Assembly: GCA_017964005.1 (NCBI GenBank)
Contig: JAGCSR010000013.1
Location: 1 to 49,858 of the forward strand
Length of the DNA: 49,858 nucleotides
From: Clostridiales bacterium
Lineage (GTDB): Bacteria; Bacillota; Clostridia; Saccharofermentanales; Saccharofermentanaceae
Reading direction: 5' to 3'
The notes beneath the pieces were generated by a model. That model worked only from the letters and a program-made list of their open reading frames with translations, did no database searches and was not told where the DNA came from. Positions within the stretch are counted from its first letter, which is position 1. Each line of letters starts with the position of its first letter. Positions 35,322 through 43,900 of this stretch are shown piece after piece. The translations under genes were made by a program, and so were the position numbers.

Positions 35322-35765
35322 ATGGCAATTGATCTGTCTAAAGAAGACATATACTACTACTGGCTGCTGACGAGTATAGGGCTGGAAGAAGAACTCGTAA
35401 AGTATGTTGCTGACTGCGTTGAGACTAAAGGTGAATTGAGCGACCTCATTCTCGAACTCAATAACGAGTCGCAGGATCGGAACGAATTGAAGAGGATATT
35501 GTTTTTCGCGAATATCAAGAATACGGATGTCGATAAGGATGAAGTAAAGACTAGGCTCGTGGACTTTTTCCATGGCCAGTGGATATCTCAAACATTGACA
35601 TTGGAAAGGATCGCCGAGTGTTTGGGCGGTATCTCGGCACTGGAAAAGAGCTGAACGGATTTTGCCTGGATCTGCGAGAACTATTCTCTTGCGGATGAAG
35701 GTGTGTTCAGTTATGAGGAAGCCAACGACCGTCTGAGTGACTATCTTAAGGAGAATGCTTCCTGA
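35322..35765 (+). pseudogene. Small hypothetical gene interrupted by an in-frame TGA
   Basis: The first open segment gives 110 residues (MAIDLSKEDIYYYWLLTSIG...GISALEKS) and stops at TGA 35652-35654. The same frame continues for 36 sense codons with coding-like composition (TDFAWICENYSLADEGVF, then SYEEANDRLSDYLKENAS) to TGA 35763-35765. A TGG-to-TGA change would restore KSWTDFAW and a 147-residue protein. It is therefore best read as a nonsense-mutated gene; the 110-residue product may still be made. Soluble, acidic, helical; the family is not recognised. Sequencing error cannot be excluded. Confidence 0.6.
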
Positions 35766-35857
35766 AGTTTACCGCGGAAAGCGGCAGATACTATTGTGAT
35801 CTCAAGACAGAAAGTTTCAGCCTTGAGTAAGCATGCTGTTATCCAATCCTGAACGTG

Positions 35858-36397
35858 TCAGGACTGGGAATTAATAAGATTAATAAGGATCATATATACC
35901 ACAACACCCAGAATGGAGAAGACTATAGATCCAATGCTGATGCAGAGGAGCATCACACACGACCTGTCGAAAAGCTTGCCCTGATCGTGATCATCCGCGT
36001 TCGATCTTTTGCGGGAAAGATATTTCCTGAGGCATACGATTGCCAGAATGATCCCTGTGACAAACAGAAGTATGCTCACAAGCAGGATCCAACCGCCCCA
36101 ATGAAGCCACATCTCAAATTCGAAAGAGAAATGTATAAGCAACCCGAGTGCAATGAAGATCACGGCTGTTACTGACGGAATGATGAGGATAAGCGGGTTC
36201 GGCTTTGCAGGCTTTTTACGGATCTGATCGATCAAGGCGATAATGAACATGATCAACGCGAATCCGCCCAATGCGAAAAACGCTATGCTCATATTATCCT
36301 TATCAACAGCATAAACGATACAGCCCATGCACAGGACTATCAATACCAGCAATGTAATCCCGGATGCCAAAGAAAGACTTTTTGATTTATTGCTCAT
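35858..36397 (-). CDS. Small integral membrane protein, unknown function
   Basis: 179 residues, ATG preceded by AGGGGGG. About five hydrophobic helices (~9-30, 37-58, 70-90, 97-120, 147-172), with a hydrophilic Arg/Asp/His stretch (RKYLSRKRSNADDHDQGK) before the last one. Short and without conserved motifs. Flanked by the broken gene at 35322 and a divergent metallo-hydrolase. The intergenic stretch 36398-36543 has a C-rich tract followed by an A-rich run (36453-36467). Confidence 0.7.
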   Translation of the reverse strand: MSNKSKSLSLASGITLLVLIVLCMGCIVYAVDKDNMSIAFFALGGFALIMFIIALIDQIRKKPAKPNPLILIIPSVTAVIFIALGLLIHFSFEFEMWLHWGGWILLVSILLFVTGIILAIVCLRKYLSRKRSNADDHDQGKLFDRSCVMLLCISIGSIVFSILGVVVYMILINLINSQS

Positions 36398-36543
36398 GAT
36401 CGTTCCCCCCTGATGACGATAATGATTATGTTTGTATTATAACACCATATTCCCCCCCCGAAAAAAGGAACTCCCGGCGCTTGTTTACATCGGGTGGATA
36501 GAATGATAACCTTCTAATAATTTCTAATGACGGACTATACGAC

Positions 36544-37359
36544 ATGATAAAGCAGATCAAATACGGAACGACGAATACATATCTGATAAATGGAACTGAC
36601 GGGTCAGTTCTCTTCGATACCGGGTGGGCCGGAACAATGTCCGCTTTCTGTCATGCGATGGGGGAGGCAGGAGAGGCAGTACAGGATATAAAGTTCATTC
36701 TGATCTCGCATTACCATCCCGACCATATGGGGATAGCGCAGGAAATTGCAGATATGGGGCCGGTCATTTGTGCCGCGGATTGCCAGCGGAACTTTATCCA
36801 TTCTTCGGACAAGGTCCTGTTAAGAGATAAGCGGTGTAACTTCACTCCGATCAAGGATGAAGACGTCAGGTTTTACAGGCTTAATGAGAGCCGCGCGCTG
36901 CTTAAGGAAGCAGGAGTAGACGGCAGTATTTACGCGACCCCGGGACATTCCGATGATAGCATAAGCCTGATGCTGGATTCAGGTGAACTTTTCGTCGGAG
37001 ACTTAAATCCTCTCTATGAATTGGAACTTCATAAAGGGACTCAGATCGAGACGACCTGGAATATGCTTTTGTCGATGAATCCGCGGCACGTCTATTACGG
37101 ACATGCGCCGTCAGTGGATCTTAAGTCCAATCCGTTGGGTAAGCTCCTCGGCAGGAGCGCTCCTACGGATATATACGGACTGGTCAAGAAGATAGTAAGA
37201 TATGTTGACAAAGGGACACCAAAAGATGTTATCGTTGCCAAGACCGGTGCCGATCCCCAGTTCGTCGAGGATGTTACCAGGATGTATGTAACTCACCCCG
37301 GTGTTACGGTCCAGGGGATATTGGACAGGGTGGAACTTCGAAGGAACGGCGTAAGATAA
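36544..37359 (+). CDS. Metallo-beta-lactamase-fold hydrolase
   Basis: 271 residues, cytoplasmic. The dinuclear metal motif HYHPDH is at residues 56-61, with the downstream ligands in TPGHSDDS and FVGDL; YGHAPSV supplies the last His. The C-terminal ~70 residues form a helical extension (VKKIVRYVDKGTPKDVIVAK). Resembles glyoxalase II-like or lactonase-like members, which hydrolyse thioesters or lactones; the exact substrate cannot be read from the sequence. The ribosome binding site is weak. A long imperfect hairpin at 37434-37463 may end the transcript. Confidence 0.87.
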   Translation: MIKQIKYGTTNTYLINGTDGSVLFDTGWAGTMSAFCHAMGEAGEAVQDIKFILISHYHPDHMGIAQEIADMGPVICAADCQRNFIHSSDKVLLRDKRCNFTPIKDEDVRFYRLNESRALLKEAGVDGSIYATPGHSDDSISLMLDSGELFVGDLNPLYELELHKGTQIETTWNMLLSMNPRHVYYGHAPSVDLKSNPLGKLLGRSAPTDIYGLVKKIVRYVDKGTPKDVIVAKTGADPQFVEDVTRMYVTHPGVTVQGILDRVELRRNGVR

Positions 37360-37433
37360 CAGGTTCTGACGATCTATGCGTATGTGCCTTGATTATCAGG
37401 GCGCGTAGTAGTATCCTAAATCCGATAAGGTTA

Positions 37434-37463
37434 GGCTGTTTCTTGCAATTGCAGGAGACAGCC
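37434..37463 (+). terminator. Imperfect hairpin downstream of the MBL hydrolase
   Basis: GGCTGT...ACAGCC outer stem and TGCAA/TTGCA inner stem with mismatches between; the T-tract is poor. Possible terminator or leader structure of the following gene, whose ribosome binding site starts about 18 bp further on. Confidence 0.4.
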
Positions 37464-37495
37464 TTGCTAATGTTACGAGAAGGAGATGATTATTG

Positions 37496-39262
37496 ATGAA
37501 AAAGATTGCGACAGGTGTAATAACCGCATTGTCGGCGTTGGTTATCACGGCAGGTATCGGTATGTTGCCGGCTGCTAATGTGAACGCCGCCGGGGATGTT
37601 GCGATCGATGAGACGAATTTTCCTGATGAGAACTTCAGAAATTGTATCCTCGCACAGGATTACGGCGCAGACGGGATCCTTACAGAATCGGAGATCGCGG
37701 CTGTCACAAAGATCGAGGTCAAGGAGAAGGAGATAACTGATATTAAAGGTATAGAGTATTTTACCGCTTTGCAGGAGCTTGATTGCAGTAAGAATAAACT
37801 GACCAAGTTCGATATAAGCAAAAATACGGCGCTGACATATCTGGATTGCTCCGGCAATTTCGATCTTGCGTCTCTTGATGTGAGTAAGAATACTGCCCTG
37901 ACAATACTCTTCTGTCAAAACAACAGCCTCACGGAACTTGACGTAACAAAGAACACGGCACTTAAATATCTTTCTTTCGGAGGAGGCCTTGTTGCGAGCA
38001 TCGATGTCAGCAAGAATCCGGAGTTGGTCGAATTGGACTGCGGATGGAGCAAGCTCACATCAATTGATGTAACTCATAATCCGAAGTTATTCTCTCTTTT
38101 GTGTTTTGGCAACAGCATCAAAAAACTCGATCTTTCCAATAATCCCGAATTGGTAAATCTTCACTGCACAAACAACGAACTTACCGAACTTGACATAAGT
38201 AATAATCTGAAACTGTGCACATTCTATATTGAAAAGAATAAAATGAGCACGATCGATATCAGCTACTGTCCTTATCTGATGTGGATCTATCAGCATCCGG
38301 ATGAGATAAAGGAAGATAAGGATTTCAAAACCATAGAATATTGGAACAGTTACGGTGTCATCGGTTTGGATTCTAATACTACGGTCATTGCCGACAAATC
38401 CAAGACAAAACCGTATCCGACATCCGCAGTTACTGCAACACCTACACCGAAGACTGCTCCGGGCAGCAATCCCACTGTAACACCTGCTGAGGGCGTCGGG
38501 TTGATCGTTGACCAGACCACTCAGGTGATCTGCGGTAATTCGACCACCATAAACGCAACTCTTAAGGGATCTTCGAGCAAGATATCCTGGAAATCATCTG
38601 ATACTTCCATAGCTACAGTCGATGCCTCCGGTAAGGTTACGGCAAAGCAGGCAGGTACTGTCACCATTACGGCAAGCGCTGCAGGGAAGAGCGCAGCCTG
38701 CACTGTCAGTGTTCTTTATAAGGATGTAACTTCCAAAAAGGATTTCTGGTTTGAGCCTACCAACTACCTTTCGGCCAAAGGCATCGTCAAAGGATACGAT
38801 AAGCAGACGACATTCAAGCCGGGCAACGATTGCACGAGAGCCCAGATGGTCACATTCCTTTGGAGACTGGCAGGACAGCCCGAGCCCAAATCCAAGACAA
38901 CGAACTTCAAGGATATCAAGAGTTCCGATTATTTCTATAAGCCGGTCCTTTGGGCTGTAGATAAAGGCATCACAACCGGTGTTTCCAAGACGAAGTTTGC
39001 TCCTCAGGGCGTCTGCACCAGAGCACAGACTGTTACATTCCTTTGGAGGATGGCTAACAAACCCGCGCCTAAGACAAAGACAAATAAGTTCAAGGATGTA
39101 AAGACTAAGGATTACTTCTATAAGGCGGTCCTTTGGGCATCTGAGAAGAAGATCGTTGCAGGCTACGGCGACGGAACGTTCAAACCGCAGGGTAAGTGCT
39201 TAAGGCGCCAGATGGTAACGTTCCTCTATAAGTACGATAAGTTCGTAAACGGGAATGCTTAA
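37496..39262 (+). CDS. Secreted leucine-rich-repeat / BIG2 / SLH surface protein
   Basis: 588 residues from the ATG at 37496 after GAAGGAGATGATTATTG. A signal peptide (~1-31, ending VNAAG) leads to an LRR region (~65-265) with ~21-residue units of the form LDCSxNxLTxLDVSKNxAL. A Pro/Thr linker (~300-330) is followed by one bacterial Ig-like BIG2 domain (~333-408, with WKSSDTSIATVDASGKVTA). Three SLH repeats follow (~415-588: IVKGYDKQTTFKP, ITTGVSKTKFAP, IVAGYGDGTFKP). The SLH part closely resembles that of the beta-helix protein at 14546-18238, including CTRAQMVTFLWRL and CLRRQMVTFL. It is displayed on the cell wall; LRR/BIG2 suggests adhesion or protein binding. Confidence 0.9.
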   Translation: MKKIATGVITALSALVITAGIGMLPAANVNAAGDVAIDETNFPDENFRNCILAQDYGADGILTESEIAAVTKIEVKEKEITDIKGIEYFTALQELDCSKNKLTKFDISKNTALTYLDCSGNFDLASLDVSKNTALTILFCQNNSLTELDVTKNTALKYLSFGGGLVASIDVSKNPELVELDCGWSKLTSIDVTHNPKLFSLLCFGNSIKKLDLSNNPELVNLHCTNNELTELDISNNLKLCTFYIEKNKMSTIDISYCPYLMWIYQHPDEIKEDKDFKTIEYWNSYGVIGLDSNTTVIADKSKTKPYPTSAVTATPTPKTAPGSNPTVTPAEGVGLIVDQTTQVICGNSTTINATLKGSSSKISWKSSDTSIATVDASGKVTAKQAGTVTITASAAGKSAACTVSVLYKDVTSKKDFWFEPTNYLSAKGIVKGYDKQTTFKPGNDCTRAQMVTFLWRLAGQPEPKSKTTNFKDIKSSDYFYKPVLWAVDKGITTGVSKTKFAPQGVCTRAQTVTFLWRMANKPAPKTKTNKFKDVKTKDYFYKAVLWASEKKIVAGYGDGTFKPQGKCLRRQMVTFLYKYDKFVNGNA

Positions 39263-39368
39263 TGTTGACTCAAATCTGCCTCAATTGATTTTAGGTAGAT
39301 TTCAGGTAGGGCATAGATAATATGGCCAGTAAAGCAAACAAAGTCTTCATAATAGCCCCAAATAACAG

Positions 39369-39394
39369 CCCGGTTCTTTATGGACCGGGTTTTT
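39369..39394 (+). terminator. Rho-independent terminator
   Basis: Stem CCCGGTTC / GGACCGGG (one T-G wobble), loop TTTAT, tail TTTTT. Confidence 0.92.
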
Positions 39395-39402
39395 ATCTGT
39401 TC

Positions 39403-39431
39403 TTGACTTAGATGTTTTCGTGATATACAAT
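39403..39431 (+). promoter_or_regulatory. Promoter of the beta-lactamase-fold lipoprotein
   Basis: TTGACT (39403-39408), 17-bp spacer, TACAAT (39426-39431), 35 bp before the start codon. Confidence 0.75.
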
Positions 39432-39466
39432 CGTGGTAACTAAATGGTTAACGAAGGAGTTATCTT

Positions 39467-40738
39467 ATGAGAAGACCGGTTATTCTGTTGCTTACCGCGG
39501 CTATGTTATTGTCCGTAACTTCCTGTACTGCAGGCAATACATCAAATACAGAAGGAACATCTGCTGCTACAGAGACAACGACAACTGAGACTGAAGCTAC
39601 AACGGCTTCCGAGAGTTCTGAGACGGAAGATGAAGCTTCTTATGTAAGTTCAGGATATCTGGAGGGATTAAGGATAGGTGATAACAATACCTTCAGCAAT
39701 AAGGACAGTAAGTATGGATCGATCGTCAAAAGTATTGATGATGTACTTACGCTTACAAAGTTTGAAGGATCGATCATGCTTGCAACTGATGATGAGATCA
39801 TCTACTACGGCGGTACCAATGCGAAGACGGTTGACGGTGACCCTGTCGATCCCTTTACGACATACAATATCGCATCCTGTTCGAAAACATTTACTGCATG
39901 CTGTATCTTTCAATTGATAGAACAAGGCAAGCTGTCGCTGGATGATACTCTTGATAAGTATTTCCCGAAGTATAAGGCTGCAAAGGATGTCACGATCTAT
40001 GATATGCTTCACAATGTCTCGGGTATCCCTGACTGGATGAACGAACCTGATAAATTCTGGGTTAATCTTGACAGCAAAGAAGAGTATATGCAGGAATGGA
40101 TTAAGGCACAACAGGACAAATATACTGATGAAGAGTTCCTTGATGTTCTTTACGATGCTCCTCTTATGTTTGAACCCAAGAGTCAATATAGTTACAGCAA
40201 TACCAATTTCCGCCTTCTTGCCATGATCGTTGAACAGATATCGGGCATGCGTTTTTGCGATTATCTGAAGGAGAATGTTTTCGATAAGTGCGGTATGGAA
40301 CATTCATCATCAATGAAGGCCGCAGATGAGACAAGTGTGCCCAGATCTTTTGATGCGATCTATAAACAGGGAGTGGTAAATTCCGACGGGTATTATATGG
40401 AAGCAAACTCGGGCAGGGGAGAAGGCGGTGTTCACAGTTGTATGGCTGATGTCCTGGCCTTTGACAAAGCTCTGTTTTCCGGGAAACTTATAAGTTATGA
40501 ATCTCTTGCCAAGATGATGGACTGGAAGTTCGATTACGGATGCGGACTTATGAATATGGGGGATAATTACTATGGCCACACAGGACAAGTTCCCTGCTAT
40601 CGTACATTTAACGTAATCTTCGAGACAAAAGAATACGGAAAGATCTATGCTATCTGTTCGACTGCGGCCGCAGCGGATCCTATTCAGCAAAGGGCATATA
40701 ATACCATTACATTTGTTGTCGGAAACACGTTGGGGTAA
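39467..40738 (+). CDS. Serine beta-lactamase-fold lipoprotein (class C / DD-peptidase-like)
   Basis: 423 residues, ATG after GAAGGAGTTATCTT. A lipoprotein signal ends at VTSC (Cys20), followed by a ~40-residue Thr/Glu/Ser linker. The catalytic domain has all three active-site elements of the S12 / class C group: S-x-x-K (SCSK, ~residues 142-145), Y-x-N (YSN in YSYSNTNF) and HTG (GHTGQVPCY). Such extracellular anchored enzymes are usually D-Ala-D-Ala carboxypeptidases, esterases or peptidases; drug resistance cannot be inferred. A 13-bp perfect inverted repeat follows it before the next lipoprotein gene. Confidence 0.88.
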   Translation: MRRPVILLLTAAMLLSVTSCTAGNTSNTEGTSAATETTTTETEATTASESSETEDEASYVSSGYLEGLRIGDNNTFSNKDSKYGSIVKSIDDVLTLTKFEGSIMLATDDEIIYYGGTNAKTVDGDPVDPFTTYNIASCSKTFTACCIFQLIEQGKLSLDDTLDKYFPKYKAAKDVTIYDMLHNVSGIPDWMNEPDKFWVNLDSKEEYMQEWIKAQQDKYTDEEFLDVLYDAPLMFEPKSQYSYSNTNFRLLAMIVEQISGMRFCDYLKENVFDKCGMEHSSSMKAADETSVPRSFDAIYKQGVVNSDGYYMEANSGRGEGGVHSCMADVLAFDKALFSGKLISYESLAKMMDWKFDYGCGLMNMGDNYYGHTGQVPCYRTFNVIFETKEYGKIYAICSTAAAADPIQQRAYNTITFVVGNTLG

Positions 40739-40770
40739 GGTCGACATGTAATCCCGATTAGTGTAAACTG

Positions 40771-40813
40771 ATTACAGGACATTTGGGAAAGAATCAGTAC
40801 AATGTCCTGTAAT
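40771..40813 (+). repeat. Perfect 13-bp inverted repeat ahead of the alpha/beta-hydrolase gene
   Basis: ATTACAGGACATT (40771-40783) and AATGTCCTGTAAT (40801-40813) are exact reverse complements, 17 bp apart. The downstream arm abuts GGGGG, the ribosome binding site of the gene at 40826, and contains most of a TACAAT (40798-40803). There is no T-tract, so it is not a simple terminator; it may be an operator or an RNA hairpin near the ribosome binding site. Confidence 0.8.
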
Positions 40814-40825
40814 GGGGGATATAAC

Positions 40826-41848
40826 ATGAAGAACAAAAATGTCTTGATCCTGATAACTGCCGCTGCAATCTGTCTTGGCGTCGTGTCCTGTTCTGTCGGG
40901 ACAACTGCGGAATCATCAAGTGAGACGACACCTTCGGCAACTACACAAGAAACTGAAGTACCGACAACTACGATGACTGAGGCGACCACCACAACAACCA
41001 CGACTGCCGCAACGACCTCAACAACGGAAACAACAGAGGAGACTGATCCGTCGGTGGATTGGGACATCGATAATGAACTCTCCGAACCTGCCATAAAAGA
41101 TGTGTCCGAGACCGTAAAGGATCTGACTTTCGTAAGGAACGGCAAGAACATAGCGGGCAGACTCTATCTTCCCGAAGGTGACGGACCGTTCCCGGTTGTC
41201 GTGTTCTCCTGCGGACTTCTGGAACCCTTTCAGGATTACGAATCAAGAGCAGAGCGCTTCGCCAAAAACGGATATGCTGCGGTGTTGTTTGATTTTACGA
41301 TGAACATCGACGGCAGTTATGAGAAATACATAACCGTACATGAAGATAAGTGGTTTGAGTTCACGAACCCTTATGATGAGGAACGTGTTAACGGACAGTT
41401 CTTCCGTCAGGGCGTTGAGGAACTTTATGCAGTGATCGATTCGCTCGGATATCTTCCTAAGGTAGATACGGAGAACATATATCTTGGCGGCCACAGCATG
41501 GGTGGTCAGATAGCGTCTTACACCGGTTCCGTAAGACAGGATGAGATAAAAGGCCTTATCCTTGTTGAACCTACTATCGCTTTTGATGAAGATCTTCTTG
41601 TCAGCCAGGATCCTTATATCAGAGTTAAATTGCACTACAAGCTTTCCTTCTGTAAGCTCAATACATTGATATATATTGGCACCCACGACGGATATGGTGA
41701 CATGCCGGATTCATTCGATGAAGTGCTCAAACTGATGAAGTCGAGTAAACTCGTAACTATCGACGGAGCCGACCACTCTTTCGCCGGAAAGGACGGAGAC
41801 AAGATGGTCGATGATGCATGCGAACATATAAAGACATGGAATAAGTAA
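40826..41848 (+). CDS. Alpha/beta-hydrolase lipoprotein
   Basis: 340 residues from the ATG at 40826 after GGGGGATATAAC. A lipoprotein signal ends in the lipobox VVSC, then comes a ~50-residue Thr-rich linker with an unbroken run of seven Thr. The alpha/beta-hydrolase domain has GRLYLPEGDGPFPVVVFSCG (strand and oxyanion region), the nucleophile elbow GHSMGG, the late-strand Asp (GTHDGYGD) and the catalytic His in GADHSF. Predicted extracellular esterase, lipase or peptidase tethered to the membrane. The next lipoprotein gene begins 6 bp after its stop, implying one transcript. Confidence 0.87.
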   Translation: MKNKNVLILITAAAICLGVVSCSVGTTAESSSETTPSATTQETEVPTTTMTEATTTTTTTAATTSTTETTEETDPSVDWDIDNELSEPAIKDVSETVKDLTFVRNGKNIAGRLYLPEGDGPFPVVVFSCGLLEPFQDYESRAERFAKNGYAAVLFDFTMNIDGSYEKYITVHEDKWFEFTNPYDEERVNGQFFRQGVEELYAVIDSLGYLPKVDTENIYLGGHSMGGQIASYTGSVRQDEIKGLILVEPTIAFDEDLLVSQDPYIRVKLHYKLSFCKLNTLIYIGTHDGYGDMPDSFDEVLKLMKSSKLVTIDGADHSFAGKDGDKMVDDACEHIKTWNK

Positions 41849-41853
41849 GGCTC

Positions 41854-42582
41854 ATGAAGAAAGCGGTTTTGACATCGATCGTATTGTCTGTGGGGCTTCT
41901 TTTCGCGTCGTGTTCGAATGGCAGAAGCGGATATCTAAGCGACTACTCCAATACCATTGTCACGGGCAGCACAGTTCCGGCGACCGAGAAAGAAACTGCA
42001 ACTGAAACGTCGACAACGGTTACAAGTAAGTCTACTGTGCCACTCTCTTCAAAGGAACTTCTCGAAAAGTATATATCCGGGGATACATCCGTTCTGGAAG
42101 AGACCCAGCAGGAACTGTGGGGATTGCCCGACCTTCACAAGCGCACATACTACGAGTATACATATATGGATCTGGACGACGACGGGGATGAGGAACTGAT
42201 CATACAGACGGAAAATAATCCGAAGTCGTTTGCTGCGATCTTTTATGCGAAAGATAACATGGTCTTTTGCGGTTGTCTGGATGCCGCAGATTCTATACCC
42301 TTCAGTTACCCGATCGATAACGGATATATAGTAATTGAGCGTCATGAAGACGGGCTCATAAATCACAGTATCCTTAAGAGTAAATTCGGAGAAGGTTGTG
42401 ATTTTAAATCAGTTTGCGAATTTTTTACCAATACGAGGATCGCAGACGATCCCGAGAACCCGTACCCGCATTACAGGATAGACGGCAAAGAGGTCCCCAA
42501 GGAAGAGTATGAAGAAAAGTTAAAGACCATGATCACGGACCACCTTTTGGACAGGGATGCCTGGACGAGGATTGAGCATTGA
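41854..42582 (+). CDS. Lipoprotein of unknown function with a DxDxDG-like loop
   Basis: 242 residues, starting 6 bp after the hydrolase gene. A lipoprotein signal ends at FASC, followed by a ~35-residue Thr/Ser/Glu linker. The domain (~65-242) contains MDLDDDGDEELII, a calcium-binding-type DxDxDG loop as found in FG-GAP/EF-hand-like secreted domains, and two Cys pairs (FCGC and CDFKSVC). The C-terminus ends RIDGKEVPKEEYEEKL, a form seen in many Clostridial secreted proteins of unknown function. Confidence 0.78.
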   Translation: MKKAVLTSIVLSVGLLFASCSNGRSGYLSDYSNTIVTGSTVPATEKETATETSTTVTSKSTVPLSSKELLEKYISGDTSVLEETQQELWGLPDLHKRTYYEYTYMDLDDDGDEELIIQTENNPKSFAAIFYAKDNMVFCGCLDAADSIPFSYPIDNGYIVIERHEDGLINHSILKSKFGEGCDFKSVCEFFTNTRIADDPENPYPHYRIDGKEVPKEEYEEKLKTMITDHLLDRDAWTRIEH

Positions 42583-42597
42583 GGCGGGGGGAGAGAG

Positions 42598-42686
42598 ATT
42601 CTACTTTAAGATTTTTATAGATAATGCAAAATCTTAAAGTAGTATTTTAAGATTTTATTGACTAGAGTAAAATATTAAAGTAGAAT
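42598..42686 (+). repeat. Four alternating copies of a 14-15-bp motif over a promoter
   Basis: The motif AAATCTTAAAGTAG occurs as: copy 1, minus orientation, 42598-42614; copy 2, plus, 42629-42642; copy 3, minus, partial (TTTAAGATTTT), 42646-42656; copy 4, plus, one mismatch (AAATATTAAAGTAG), 42670-42683. Copies 1/2 form a 14-bp, copies 2/3 an 11-bp and copies 1/4 a 12-bp perfect inverted repeat. The array spans the -35/-10 of the DUF4143 gene. Confidence 0.85.
42658..42686 (+). promoter_or_regulatory. Predicted promoter of the DUF4143 ATPase
   Basis: TTGACT (42658-42663), 17-bp spacer, TAGAAT (42681-42686). The -10 overlaps repeat copy 4 and the -35 directly follows copy 3, so a protein bound to the repeats would block it. 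Confidence 0.7.
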
Positions 42687-42718
42687 TGCTATATAGATAG
42701 TACATTCGAGGTGCTTAA

Positions 42719-43900
42719 ATGGTTATAAGAGAACATTACTTACAACAGATCAGACCTTTTTATGACAGTGATCTTATTAAGATAGTTACCGGAATCAGGC
42801 GTTGCGGTAAGTCCGTTATCCTTGACCAGGTTCAGGATGAGTTAAAGGCGGAGGGGAAAAAATGTCTGTTCCTTGATTTCGATCTTAAACCTACAAGAAA
42901 CATGATTCCCGATGCGGACTCACTTATTGATTATGTTAATGAAAAACTTTGCGAAGATAAGCTCTATCTTTTTCTTGACGAGATCCAGAATGTCAAGGGA
43001 TGGAATGAGGCATGTCGAACTTTGAGATTATTGAATTGTTCGGTATTTATATCAGGGAGTAATTCCAGGCTTTTGTCCAAAGAGTTTACAAAAGAACTAT
43101 CCGGAAGATATATTTCTTTTCGGGTAAGACCCTTTGTCTACAGGGAAGCATTGGAATATGCAAGGCAAAACAATTTGGAATACAGTATAACAGATTATCT
43201 GGTTTGGGGAGGTTTTCCTGCATCCATTGCGTTGGACAATGTAGATGCTAAAAAACGTTATCTGAATGATCTGAATGACACCATTGTTTACAACGATTTG
43301 GAGAATCGATTCAAGATCCGCAAAAAAGAGGAGTTTGAGAGGATTGTTGACTTCATTCTGCTTTCTAATGCAAGAAAGTTCAGTGCTAAATCCATCGCTG
43401 ATTACATGAAGGGAAAGAGTATTTCCGTCTCAGTTCCGACTATAATCAAATATCTGGGATATCTTAAAGATGCATACGTTATAGCAGATGTTGCGCTGTT
43501 TTCTCCTAAATCAAAAGCAAAACTGAATTACTACTATAAGTTGTATGATGAAGATGTATCACTTAACAGCATTCGTGTTGCCGGAACAAGATATGATCTT
43601 ACTCATAATCTCGAAAACATTGTCCTGAATGAACTGCTGTACATGGGTTATGAAGTAACTGTTTATGATAACAAAGGCAGGGAGATAGATTTCAGAGCAG
43701 AAAAGGACGGGAAGTTATATTTGATACAGGTAGCTTACAGTGTTACAGAAGAAAAAACATATGAGAGGGAGTTCTCGGCATTTTCGAACATAGATAACTC
43801 TGTAAAGAAGATAATCATAACCAACGATGAATTAGATTATTCGACAAGTACGGTGTATCACTACAAGTTGAGAGACTTTCTTATGCTGGAAGAATTATGA
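42719..43900 (+). CDS. AAA-family ATPase of the DUF4143 group
   Basis: 393 residues. An N-terminal AAA module with Walker A GIRRCGKS (25-32), Walker B LYLFLDEIQN and sensor FISGSNSRLL; then a winged-helix-like region (ARKFSAKSIADYMKGKSISV); then the C-terminal DUF4143 part, a PD-(D/E)XK-like fold (LENIVLNELLYMGYEV, EIDFRAEKDGKLYLIQVA). Such proteins are common in accessory DNA; their function is not settled. Base composition is visibly more AT-rich than neighbouring genes. It overlaps the next small gene by 4 bp, and its promoter carries a four-copy operator-like repeat. Confidence 0.9.
   Translation: MVIREHYLQQIRPFYDSDLIKIVTGIRRCGKSVILDQVQDELKAEGKKCLFLDFDLKPTRNMIPDADSLIDYVNEKLCEDKLYLFLDEIQNVKGWNEACRTLRLLNCSVFISGSNSRLLSKEFTKELSGRYISFRVRPFVYREALEYARQNNLEYSITDYLVWGGFPASIALDNVDAKKRYLNDLNDTIVYNDLENRFKIRKKEEFERIVDFILLSNARKFSAKSIADYMKGKSISVSVPTIIKYLGYLKDAYVIADVALFSPKSKAKLNYYYKLYDEDVSLNSIRVAGTRYDLTHNLENIVLNELLYMGYEVTVYDNKGREIDFRAEKDGKLYLIQVAYSVTEEKTYEREFSAFSNIDNSVKKIIITNDELDYSTSTVYHYKLRDFLMLEEL

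Noticed and set aside
35652..35654. TGA as a selenocysteine codon
   Set aside because: No SECIS-like hairpin is evident directly downstream, the protein shows no redox motif, and TGG-to-TGA is the simpler explanation.
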